From: a virus
Virus record (IMG/VR): IMGVR_UViG_3300031566_000001
Coordinates: 1-64,000 of that record
DNA length: 64,000 nt
Reading direction: 5' to 3' (one strand)
The position numbers were made by a program, and so were the translations under genes. Numbering within the stretch: position 1 is the stretch's first letter; the number at the start of each line of letters is the position of its first letter. Below the pieces are notes generated by a model. The model searched no databases and was not told the DNA's origin. It worked only from the letters and a program-made list of their open reading frames with translations. Shown in pieces: positions 51,216-58,565 of this stretch.

Positions 51216-52083
51216 CGAGTTCCGGCCTGCCAGTCAGGGCTATGCCATGCCGCCACACTGCCCGGTGGAGGGTTACGGCGTGGAGCAGGACTTCGACCTG
51301 TGGCTCCGGCAGCGCCCTACCATTCTGGCCCCAAGTATTGAGGAAGCTGATTGGTACTACCTACCGGTGTACTGGAATCGTCTTTTTATCGCTACCTGGA
51401 AGTGGGCTCAGGATGAGGCCGCTATTGAGCGGTGCACCCGGTATATCGAGGACCTCCGGGGGGCCTTGGACTTCTCGCGGGTGTTCACCGTCTGCGAGTG
51501 GGACCTGACCACGGAACGGCAGGAGATCGGGATTGGGGAGATGACCGTGCTCACGGCAGGGCGGCGGGACCACACGGGCATCGATGTCCCTTTGCTCTGC
51601 GCGCCCCATGGTGTCCCTCCCATGCAATATGCCAAGCGGCACCTGGCGTCGTTCGTGGGCAACGTCGGAACCTCCGGCTGGCGTCAGGCCATGCAGGAGG
51701 CCCTAGAGGTCTATGACGGGTGCCTGATTGAGCACGCGCAGAACGGTTCCGCCTACTTCCGGGACGTGATGACTGAGAGCTACGTAGCCCTGGCCCCCAG
51801 GGGGCACCGGGGTCAATCGTTCAGGTTCTACGAGGCCATGGACATGGGCGTGGCCCCGGTGCTGATCGGCGACATGGACACGCGGCCCTTCAAGAACTGG
51901 ATTGATTGGGACTCATGCTCGTACTACGTGCCTGACGCCTCGGAGTTGCCGGGGTTCCTAGACGGCCTTGATTTGGAGGACGCGCTTCGTCGCGGTGTAC
52001 GGGCGGCGCAGGTGTATCATGAGGAGCTGCGGTTTGGAAGGTGGTGCCGGTTCGTTGTGCCGGAGCTTTTGAGCGTGCCGTGA
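51184..52083 (+). CDS. Exostosin-like (GT47) glycosyltransferase
   Basis: 299 residues. The donor-site region SYVALAPRGHRGQSFRFYEA followed by MDMGVAPVLIGD (about 198-229) is the exostosin hallmark, with SFVGNVGTSGWRQAMQEAL upstream as the family's F.G......R segment. It would extend or cap a glycan. Last gene of the cassette, followed by strong hairpins. Confidence 0.8.
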   Translation: MMKIYPIPVPDEFRPASQGYAMPPHCPVEGYGVEQDFDLWLRQRPTILAPSIEEADWYYLPVYWNRLFIATWKWAQDEAAIERCTRYIEDLRGALDFSRVFTVCEWDLTTERQEIGIGEMTVLTAGRRDHTGIDVPLLCAPHGVPPMQYAKRHLASFVGNVGTSGWRQAMQEALEVYDGCLIEHAQNGSAYFRDVMTESYVALAPRGHRGQSFRFYEAMDMGVAPVLIGDMDTRPFKNWIDWDSCSYYVPDASELPGFLDGLDLEDALRRGVRAAQVYHEELRFGRWCRFVVPELLSVP

Positions 52084-52089
52084 ACTCCT

Positions 52090-52297
52090 GCCGCCTTGCC
52101 AGGGGCGGCGCGTTTCCTCCTTTCTTTGGGGGGCAGGGCCGGGCCTGCCCCCCGCTTCATTACTGGTGATTCCCGGCGATAAGGATTCTGGCCTGTTTCT
52201 CCCTCTGGACTTGCATGTAAACGACGCTATTCTGTTTTGTTTGCGACCTTGCTTTTGGGCGTCATTAGCGGCGCCCTGGCGGGCGCTGGCGGTTTTT
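52090..52297 (+). terminator. Cluster of three terminator-like hairpins
   Basis: GCCGCC/GGCGGC (52090-52109) followed by CGCGTTT; a perfect 10-bp stem GGGGGGCAGG/CCTGCCCCCC (52128-52153); and CGCCC/GGGCG around 52267-52287 followed by GGCGGTTTTT. Together they isolate the late/glycan region from the promoter at 52377. The rest of the 350-base gap holds no ORF I support. Confidence 0.75.
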
Positions 52298-52376
52298 GTG
52301 GCAGAATAGGTCTCTTGGTATCCTCGAAACGGCAGAACGACGCACAGTGAATCATGTTATAATAGCAAACTGGTAC

Positions 52377-52405
52377 TTGACAAAAAACAAACAACCTGTT
52401 ATAAT
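52377..52405 (+). promoter_or_regulatory. Consensus sigma70 promoter (early-type)
   Basis: TTGACA (52377-52382), 17-bp spacer, TATAAT (52400-52405): a complete consensus match. A second TGTTATAATA sits 42 bases upstream (52358-52363 TATAAT) in the same sequence context, possibly an alternative -10. It drives the 52.4-62.2 kb module. Confidence 0.88.
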
Positions 52406-52435
52406 ATAAGTAGAATGAAGAAGCAGGAGGGGGCA

Positions 52436-52930
52436 ATGGGGAGCGAGATCAAGGACCTGAGGGTTTGGAAGAGAAACGGCGGCAAAGAAGTCAGATATTA
52501 TGTCCACACGGTCGATGGCCGCGAAGGTTGCCACTACGTGACCGGCAATCACTGGAATGAGGCGGGGAGTTACAGCGGCGATATGACCGAGGCGGAGTGG
52601 GCAGAAGCTCTTGAGATCGCAACCTGGGACGGTACAGTTCACACGGTTTACGAAGACCGGGTGAACCAGGCCAAAGCCAATGCAGATGTCGGGGAACCGG
52701 TGAAGCGGGAATCGCAGTCGCGCAAGAACGCCTACGCGGGGGTTTGCATCTACTGTGGTCGATCAGTTCCGGCGCGGTCAGGCGAATTGCTCTACATCGG
52801 CGAGGGCGACGAATACGCATTTCAGAATGCCCGGTTCGGTGGTTTTGGCTGGCAAGTCAAGTGTGCCGGTGGTTGTCTCTCGGTAGCGTCGGGAGCAGCG
52901 ACGGGCAGCGAAGAATCAATCACAGCATAG
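52436..52930 (+). CDS. Early hypothetical protein with zinc-ribbon end
   Basis: 164 residues. ATG 52436 is favoured by GGAGGGGG just upstream; ATG 52415 would leave almost no leader after the promoter. The N-terminal half is beta-rich (EVRYYVHTVDGREGCHYVTG). The C-terminal half has CIYCGRSVPARSGELLY and a later CAGGC, a probable zinc ribbon. Unknown function. Confidence 0.6.
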   Translation: MGSEIKDLRVWKRNGGKEVRYYVHTVDGREGCHYVTGNHWNEAGSYSGDMTEAEWAEALEIATWDGTVHTVYEDRVNQAKANADVGEPVKRESQSRKNAYAGVCIYCGRSVPARSGELLYIGEGDEYAFQNARFGGFGWQVKCAGGCLSVASGAATGSEESITA

Positions 52931-52949
52931 CAATGAGGAGGAGAGGACA

Positions 52950-53159
52950 ATGGCACAGAGAGTCTATCGCAATCCCGATGCAGTTCTCAGGGCCGCGCAA
53001 CGCAAGCTAGGGGGCAGGCTGGCAACTGACACCGGCTCGCCAGTTCTGCATCTCTCGCAGCGCAGCTCAGTCCACGGCGCAGTTGTAGACACATATCTAT
53101 CGCCTAGCCAGGCGGCTGAGTGCGCTGGACTGGACTACCTGCCACATGACCAAGCATAG
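52950..53159 (+). CDS. Small early protein
   Basis: 69 residues after GAGGAGGAGAGGAC. Basic front (AQRVYRNPDAVLRAAQRKLGG). No motif recognised. Confidence 0.5.
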   Translation: MAQRVYRNPDAVLRAAQRKLGGRLATDTGSPVLHLSQRSSVHGAVVDTYLSPSQAAECAGLDYLPHDQA

Positions 53160-53196
53160 CCACGGCGGAACCTATACATAGAGAGGAGAAGATACA

Positions 53197-53379
53197 ATGA
53201 CACACCCTTGGGAAGATGTGGGGGGAACGCTCTGCCCTGAGTGCGGAGAGCCAACGGGTACTGTGATGCGTTCGGCTAGGGAGGAGAGGCCGAGTGGCCC
53301 GCTTGGGTTGCTTATCATGATGAGAAGTACCTGGTCGATGCTGTTCGCGAGAAGGTCGAGAGGGCCGCATGGGCAGTAG
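53197..53379 (+). CDS. Small early protein, zinc-ribbon start
   Basis: 60 residues with GAGAGGAGAAG upstream. LCPECGEPTG near the front suggests half a zinc ribbon. The C-terminal half becomes Arg-rich and irregular, so a frameshift or truncation is possible. Confidence 0.4.
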   Translation: MTHPWEDVGGTLCPECGEPTGTVMRSAREERPSGPLGLLIMMRSTWSMLFARRSRGPHGQ

Positions 53380-53403
53380 CCGATGCCAAGATGGAGGGAA
53401 ACG

Positions 53404-53616
53404 ATGGCTAACGTGTCGCAGGAAGAGTTCGACAGGGTCCTGGCGGAGGTGGAGCGCAAGACCTGCTTCCGGTTCACGGCGGGTACGCGGAACCCCACGT
53501 CAACTGCGTTCATGGTGCCAGTCGCGTCCGACGGCAAAACTCCCATGGGCAGCGCCACAGAGTTTTCCTGGAAGCAGTTGGTGGGTATGTCCAAACTTCC
53601 CGAGAGACCCAAGTAG
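53404..53616 (+). CDS. Small early protein
   Basis: 70 residues from ATG 53404 (GGAGGG upstream). Helical N-terminus (SQEEFDRVLAEVERKT), then a beta-rich part. No family is recognised. Confidence 0.5.
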   Translation: MANVSQEEFDRVLAEVERKTCFRFTAGTRNPTSTAFMVPVASDGKTPMGSATEFSWKQLVGMSKLPERPK

Positions 53617-53622
53617 CCGATA

Positions 53623-53664
53623 ACCGGGGGCAACCCCGGTCACCCGCGATGCCGCCGTGCGGGT
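53623..53664 (+). other. Tandem hairpins between early genes
   Basis: ACCGGGG/CCCCGGT (53623-53640) and ACCCGC/GCGGGT (53642-53664) lie back to back with no U tract. Possible mRNA processing or stability element before the gene at 53709. Confidence 0.4.
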
Positions 53665-53708
53665 CCGATGAGGCAGAGGGCGGCAACGGAGGACAGAGGA
53701 GGCTACCA

Positions 53709-54362
53709 ATGACTGCACTGACTCTCGATGAACAAAGTCTCAAGACATGGCAGCGGCTGCGCCCCACGCACAAGCAGATACTGAGCCTGGGCACCAACCC
53801 CAAGCAGTTCATGCACGTGCAGATGGGCCAACTGGAGGCCTGGGGCAATGGCTTTATGCTACTGGTGGGGAACTCGCCGGATGTGCCGTGCGTGGACGAG
53901 AGAGAACGCACGGACTGGACCAACAAGCAGCATCTCCTGAAGCCGGGTTCTTGCCCTATGGATCCGCTGCTCTACGTGGAGGCCGACGGCTACAGCACGC
54001 GGGATAGGTCCCTGCTCATCATGGCTATGCTGTCGCCCACGGATGGGGCCGTGCTGGAGCACCTGACCGTCAATGCCCGCATGGCGCTCTTCATAGAACG
54101 CGAGTACAGAGCACGGTTCCCCGAGGACTGGATACTTGGCTGGCGGGGTAACTTATCGGCGGAGGCGCACATGCACGGCTGCGCCAAGGTACACCCGAGG
54201 CCGCTGACGTACTGCGTGCGGGGTCCGGCGGAGGATGGCTGGATTGGGGCAGGGGTGCTCATGCCCAGGACGGCGGGCTTTGTGAGGGCTAGGGACGGCT
54301 CCCAGGCGGTGCGGTATGATAGTGGGACTAGGATGTATCATCGTGAGGCACCTGGCGTATAG
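53709..54362 (+). CDS. Hypothetical early protein
   Basis: 217 residues from ATG 53709 (GAGGAGG upstream). The middle (STRDRSLLIMAMLSPTDGAVLEHLTVNARMALF) is helical and hydrophobic but not clearly membrane. HMHGCAKVHPRP gives a His/Cys-rich loop. No family is recognised. Confidence 0.5.
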   Translation: MTALTLDEQSLKTWQRLRPTHKQILSLGTNPKQFMHVQMGQLEAWGNGFMLLVGNSPDVPCVDERERTDWTNKQHLLKPGSCPMDPLLYVEADGYSTRDRSLLIMAMLSPTDGAVLEHLTVNARMALFIEREYRARFPEDWILGWRGNLSAEAHMHGCAKVHPRPLTYCVRGPAEDGWIGAGVLMPRTAGFVRARDGSQAVRYDSGTRMYHREAPGV

Positions 54363-54399
54363 GAAGGCTTTGAGATTATGAGAGAGGGAGGATGGTGAT

Positions 54400-54657
54400 A
54401 TGACCCGCATGATAGAACCGTATAATGCGAGATCTCTGGAACCTGGCGATGTGATGGTGCGCACAGTGGCAGTGCATGTACTTCCGGGGCGTCAGGATGG
54501 TGAGCTGCTATATCGTGTGTACGTTTGCGCGTGGTCTGACCCGCCCCTGAGTGATGGGGTGCCGCAGGGTACGCGCATCTATGATGAGGGGGGCAAGGTA
54601 GCACAACAGCTATGCCCGATCATCGGCTACGTCGGGGCCAAACCTGACCTGGGCTGA
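54400..54657 (+). CDS. Hypothetical small protein
   Basis: 85 residues after GGGAGGATGG. Beta-rich (PGDVMVRTVAVHVLPGRQDG, LYRVYVCAW). Followed at once by operator site 6. Unknown. Confidence 0.5.
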   Translation: MTRMIEPYNARSLEPGDVMVRTVAVHVLPGRQDGELLYRVYVCAWSDPPLSDGVPQGTRIYDEGGKVAQQLCPIIGYVGAKPDLG

Positions 54658-54659
54658 TG

Positions 54660-54703
54660 TTTTGCTGGCAAAGGAAACTGTGGGCTGCGCTTTTGCGCAA
54701 AAG
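54660..54703 (+). promoter_or_regulatory. Operator site 6, double palindrome without clear -10
   Basis: TTTTGCTGGCAAAGG (54660-54674) and CTTTTGCGCAAAAG (54690-54703), 31 bases start to start. Unlike sites 2-5 and 7, no -10 box lies 19 bp after either TTGC. It may be a regulator site only, sitting within 10 bases of the next gene's start. Confidence 0.55.
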
Positions 54704-54712
54704 GAGGGAGAG

Positions 54713-55075
54713 ATGGACTGCTTTCTGGAATCACTAAGTGTGGCAATGAGCTGTGGGGTGGTTCTCGGTCTTTTGCTACTAGCGGCTGTACTCGGGTTTG
54801 GCATAGCGGGTGAGCTGGGCCTCATTGCCCCAATAGGAAATGAGAAGCCAAACCGGCGCTGGCTTGAGAGGCAACGGGGTTATAACCTGCCCAACATGCC
54901 CAACAGGACCCCGGCACAGATAATCCGGTTCCTTTGTCATGAGTATGCCGCGTGCCGCAAAAACGAGAGGTACTTCAAGGCGAAGGGTTATTCTGCAGAG
55001 GCTCATCAGTATCGCATGTGGGCAGGCTATCTCAGGATAGCGATTGTAGATCTCAAGAGAGGCCGCACGAAATAG
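54713..55075 (+). CDS. Small membrane protein
   Basis: 120 residues from ATG 54713 (GGAGGGAG upstream). One N-terminal membrane helix (GVVLGLLLLAAVLGFGIAG, about 15-33), then a basic cytoplasmic-like region. Expressed directly behind operator site 6. Confidence 0.55.
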   Translation: MDCFLESLSVAMSCGVVLGLLLLAAVLGFGIAGELGLIAPIGNEKPNRRWLERQRGYNLPNMPNRTPAQIIRFLCHEYAACRKNERYFKAKGYSAEAHQYRMWAGYLRIAIVDLKRGRTK

Positions 55076-55086
55076 GGAGATGGGCG

Positions 55087-55314
55087 ATGCCAGATAAGTT
55101 TCGGGGCCAGTATCCGACGGTGCCCTGTGTGGAACAGCGCCTTGAGGAGTACCTGGATAAAGAGGACCGCTGCGTCCTGGAGGACGACTACTGGTGGGAG
55201 ATGCAGGACGCGGCGGCTGACAGCGGGGTGGACGTGATGATCCTGGTGGAGGAGATACCGTTTGAGAAGTGGCTGCGGGCCAGGAGGGAGGGGCGTGGTG
55301 ACCGCGAAAGCTAG
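55087..55314 (+). CDS. Small acidic protein
   Basis: 75 residues from ATG 55087 (GGGAG upstream). Acidic helices (EQRLEEYLDKEDRCVLEDDYWWEM). No family is recognised. Confidence 0.5.
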   Translation: MPDKFRGQYPTVPCVEQRLEEYLDKEDRCVLEDDYWWEMQDAAADSGVDVMILVEEIPFEKWLRARREGRGDRES

Positions 55315-55807
55315 TCGTGTCAAGAGGGCGCGGGCCATGGTGGACCTGGGTGCGGTGTCGGTCCTGCGGAAGAAGAAAGGGAACCGGCAACGGGCCTGGC
55401 GTATGCCCAGCGCCTCCGTGATGGGTAGCTGGTACGAGGTCTTTGCCAAGTTCGTGGCGGACAATGGCATAGTCCGGGCGTGGTTCTTCTGCAACCATAT
55501 TCACCCGTGGGGTGACTGCGAACCTGATTCTAGCCCTACGCTCCCTACAGAGTTGGGCGGAAACTACGCATCTATGGAGAAGTGCGACGGCAACCGCAAC
55601 ACGGTCTGCTATCACTGCCTGGCGGCCATGGTCAAACTGGCCAAAGGCCGCCGGATGACCGTGCAGTTTGTGGACAGCCGCCGGAAGGCTCAGGCGCTTG
55701 CGCGGCTGGGGACGGTGGTGGAGATGTGTGGGGAGGGGCAGGTGAAGCCGAAGGTGTGGGCTGTGATGCGCAAGCGAGGAAGGAAGAGGAGGAAGTGCAG
55801 TGGCTAA
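55298..55807 (+). CDS. Hypothetical basic protein with Cys/His pairs
   Basis: 169 residues, GTG start (55295 or 55298) after GGAGGGAGGGG. FFCNHIHPWGDCEP and KCDGNRNTVCYHCLAAM suggest a zinc-binding fold. The C-terminus is highly basic (RKRGRKRRK), consistent with nucleic acid contact. Unknown. Confidence 0.5.
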   Translation: MTAKASRVKRARAMVDLGAVSVLRKKKGNRQRAWRMPSASVMGSWYEVFAKFVADNGIVRAWFFCNHIHPWGDCEPDSSPTLPTELGGNYASMEKCDGNRNTVCYHCLAAMVKLAKGRRMTVQFVDSRRKAQALARLGTVVEMCGEGQVKPKVWAVMRKRGRKRRKCSG

Positions 55808-56201
55808 ACCGCGGTTCCGGCGCGGGTTCAAGCAGCACCGCCTCCGTGCTCGGTACGTATGTCCCAAGTGCAGGCGCGTGGCTTACTACCCGTGCTACCT
55901 AGACGGGCCGGGGGAGCGGATTCGTGGGCGTCCCAAGGAAGACTACTGCACCTGCGGGGCGCTCACCGAGTATTGGGGATTCACGAGCCGCTACAAGGGC
56001 ACGGTGCCCTACGCCTGGGGTGGGCGGTGGATGCGGGATTGTAAGGACTGTAAGAAGTCTACGGAGCATGCCCGCATGGACGAAGGGGGCAAGTTGTGCC
56101 GCTGTATGGAGTGTGGCCAGCAGCGGCATCTCGACGATGAAGAGGAGAAGCGTCGGGAGGAGTCCCAGAATTGGACCGCAACAGACATTTGGGGAGAGTG
56201 A
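55800..56201 (+). CDS. Zinc-ribbon protein
   Basis: 133 residues with GTG start. Three Cys pairs: YVCPKCRRVAYYPC, DYCTCGAL and DCKDCKKST, then CRCMECGQQRH. Two zinc sites are likely. Immediately upstream of the MoxR ATPase. Confidence 0.55.
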   Translation: MAKPRFRRGFKQHRLRARYVCPKCRRVAYYPCYLDGPGERIRGRPKEDYCTCGALTEYWGFTSRYKGTVPYAWGGRWMRDCKDCKKSTEHARMDEGGKLCRCMECGQQRHLDDEEEKRREESQNWTATDIWGE

Positions 56202-56210
56202 GGAAACGTG

Positions 56211-57407
56211 ATGAAAGAGTACTCAATCTGGCAAGAGCAGACCTTAGCTGTAATGACGGCTATGCAGGCCAACGTGCCTGCGCTCATCTTAGGGGTGCCC
56301 GGCATCGCCAAGACGGCGTTCCTGAAAGCGGCTACGAAGGCCCTGGGATGGGATTTGTACGTGTTTATGGGCAGTATCCGGCAGCCCTCGGACATCATTG
56401 GCTACCTGGCCCCGGACTTGGAGCGCCGGGTGACTTTGGAGCTGCCCCTGGAGTGGGCGCGTAGCATCAGCGACCGCGCCACCGAGGGTCATGTGACTGT
56501 GGTGTTTCTTGAGGAGCTGACTACGGTGTTCCCTGCGATGCAGGCGGCACAACTCCGGTTCGTGCATGAGCGGTGCGTAGGCGATTGCTACCTTGGTGAT
56601 AGCACCCGCATTGTGGCGGCTGCGAACCCGCCGGAGATGGCCCCTGGGGGATTTCAACTGTCACCGCCTATGGCTAACCGGTTGCTGCATCTGGGGTGGC
56701 AGGAGGACGCGGCGCATTGGGCCGACAATATGCTGCTAGACTTCCCGGCCCCGGTGCTGCCTACGTTTGATGCGGCCAAGGCGGCGGAGTCCCGTGAGCG
56801 GTGGAAGGGGTTGATTTACGCCTACATCATGGGATACCGTCGGCAGCACTTGGTGGTCATGCCTGTGGATCGGGAGGGCCGTGTGGATGAGGAGAAGGCG
56901 TCTGGGCCGTGGGCCAGTGAGCGGTCCTGGTATGAGTACCTGCTGCCCTGTTTGTCCTGGCTGGATGCTGTGCGGGGCATCTCTAAGCAACTCTATGAGA
57001 GCGTGCGGGAGCGGTTGGCGGTGGGGTCTATTGGTGCAGTGGGTGCGGAGTTCCTTCTGTGGTCCGATAACCTGGACCTCACCTCGGCGGAGGACATGCT
57101 CAAGCAGGGGTCCAAGTACGTGGTGCCGGACCGCCAGGACAGGGCCTATGCGGAGCTGGCGAACCTGGCGATTTACGTGTCCGGCAAGAAGATCACGCCG
57201 AAGATTTGGGTAGCGGCCTGGAATGTATTTGCGGCTGCGGCGGACCAGGGCAAGACGGGCACGGCTGCGGCTGCGGCGCGGTCCCTAGCGTCCAAGGCCA
57301 GGGCTGACCTACCCCCGGTTTACGAACAGATAGCGCGGTTTCAACCTTTGCTGGAGCGTGCGAAGATGATACCGAAACTGGATGATGACGCGGCGATGGA
57401 ACTGTGA
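56211..57407 (+). CDS. MoxR-type AAA+ ATPase
   Basis: 398 residues from ATG 56211. LILGVPGIAKTAFLKAATKA (Walker A, about 25-44), VTVVFLEELTTVFP (Walker B, about 96-109), RIVAAANPPEMAPGGFQL (sensor region). MoxR ATPases act as chaperone-like remodelers and usually pair with a VWA-domain protein; the gene at 58552 is that partner type. Only a DUF5131 gene and one small ORF lie between them. Confidence 0.85.
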   Translation: MKEYSIWQEQTLAVMTAMQANVPALILGVPGIAKTAFLKAATKALGWDLYVFMGSIRQPSDIIGYLAPDLERRVTLELPLEWARSISDRATEGHVTVVFLEELTTVFPAMQAAQLRFVHERCVGDCYLGDSTRIVAAANPPEMAPGGFQLSPPMANRLLHLGWQEDAAHWADNMLLDFPAPVLPTFDAAKAAESRERWKGLIYAYIMGYRRQHLVVMPVDREGRVDEEKASGPWASERSWYEYLLPCLSWLDAVRGISKQLYESVRERLAVGSIGAVGAEFLLWSDNLDLTSAEDMLKQGSKYVVPDRQDRAYAELANLAIYVSGKKITPKIWVAAWNVFAAAADQGKTGTAAAAARSLASKARADLPPVYEQIARFQPLLERAKMIPKLDDDAAMEL

Positions 57408-57421
57408 GGAGGTAGGAGAAG

Positions 57422-58300
57422 ATGGGCAAGACGAGGATTGAGTGGGCTGATGAGAGCTGGAATCCAATCACGGGCTGCACCCATGCGGGTACTCCCGGCT
57501 GCGACAACTGCTATGCCCGGCGCATGGCACAGAGACTGGCGGGGCGGTTCGGGTATCCCGAGAAGCCACATCAGTTCGACGTGACGTTTCACCAGGACAA
57601 GCTGGATGAACCGCTGAGTTGGAGGAAGCCGAGAGTGGTGTTCGTGTGCTCGATGGGGGACCTGTTTCACCAGGATGTGACCTGGGAGCAGAGGGGCGAT
57701 GTGTGGCAGGCGATGTATGAGGCTCCACAGCATACCTTCTTGGTACTGACCAAGCGGCCAGCGGAGATGCGCGATTGGTTCATTGGCTATTGGCAAGAGG
57801 CAGTTGCGACCAGCGACGAGCTAATTCTATCCAACGTCTACCTCGGCGTCTCGGTCGAAACCCAAGACCAGATGTGGCGGGTCGAGGAGCTGGTCAAGAT
57901 ACCGGGCAAGCACTGGGTGAACTTCGGCCCGCTGTTGGGGCCCGTCACGATCCCCCCTGAGCTACTAGCACGACTTGCTGGCGCAGCCGTGGAGGGCGAA
58001 TCAGGGCCAGGGGCTAGGCCAATGCACCCCGACTGGGCACGAAACATCAGAGATCAATGCGTAGCAGCAGAGATTCCATTTTCGTTCAAGCAATGGGGGG
58101 AGTGGGGGCCAACTTCCTACGGTGGTTCCTATGAGCGCTATCACGCATTCACAAGACCACTACCGCCGGATCCTGCACGTATGATGGTTGAGGCTCAGGT
58201 ATACCGTGTTGGAAAGGCCCAGGCAGGCCGACTACTCGACGGGCAGCTCTGGAATCAGTGGCCGTGGGATGTGATAGGGGACATGGAGCATGGTGAGTGA
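57422..58300 (+). CDS. DUF5131 / phage Gp37-Gp68-type protein
   Basis: 292 residues. The start TRIEWADESWNPITGCTHA, then PGCDNCYARRMAQRL (C-x(7)-C-x(2)-C), VFVCSMGDLFH and TFLVLTKRP are the hallmarks of the DUF5131 family found in many phages. It is proposed to be radical-SAM-like because of the Cys cluster, but its reaction is unknown to me. The C-terminal FSFKQWGEWGP is also typical. Confidence 0.82.
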   Translation: MGKTRIEWADESWNPITGCTHAGTPGCDNCYARRMAQRLAGRFGYPEKPHQFDVTFHQDKLDEPLSWRKPRVVFVCSMGDLFHQDVTWEQRGDVWQAMYEAPQHTFLVLTKRPAEMRDWFIGYWQEAVATSDELILSNVYLGVSVETQDQMWRVEELVKIPGKHWVNFGPLLGPVTIPPELLARLAGAAVEGESGPGARPMHPDWARNIRDQCVAAEIPFSFKQWGEWGPTSYGGSYERYHAFTRPLPPDPARMMVEAQVYRVGKAQAGRLLDGQLWNQWPWDVIGDMEHGE

Positions 58301-58565
58301 GGAAGAAATGAGGAAGATCATGAGGGGTGTGCAAGCCATCGGTCGAAATAATACGGGCGTGGAAGAGGCCGCTCAGCTCCTCGCCGAAGCGATGAAGGAA
58401 GATGTGGTGTACGAAAGCACAGGGGTTGCTGACTATGATGGATGCTGTGTTCGCCTGGGCTGTGGAACTGAGCTTATCTTAGGTCCTGATGATGAGTGGG
58501 ACATTCTTGACGGCCGGCAGTACCACGTGACCGTGACGGAAGAACCTACCAATGACCAACCGTGA
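58290..58565 (+). CDS. Hypothetical small protein
   Basis: 91 residues, overlapping both neighbours. Helical front (EEEMRKIMRGVQAIGRNN), beta-rich end. AT-richer than its neighbours. Unknown. Confidence 0.5.
   Translation: MVSEEEMRKIMRGVQAIGRNNTGVEEAAQLLAEAMKEDVVYESTGVADYDGCCVRLGCGTELILGPDDEWDILDGRQYHVTVTEEPTNDQP

Noticed and set aside
54779-55867. 362-codon minus-strand frame over early genes
   Set aside because: It overlaps at least four + strand genes with good ribosome sites and overlaps, and shows no recognisable domain.
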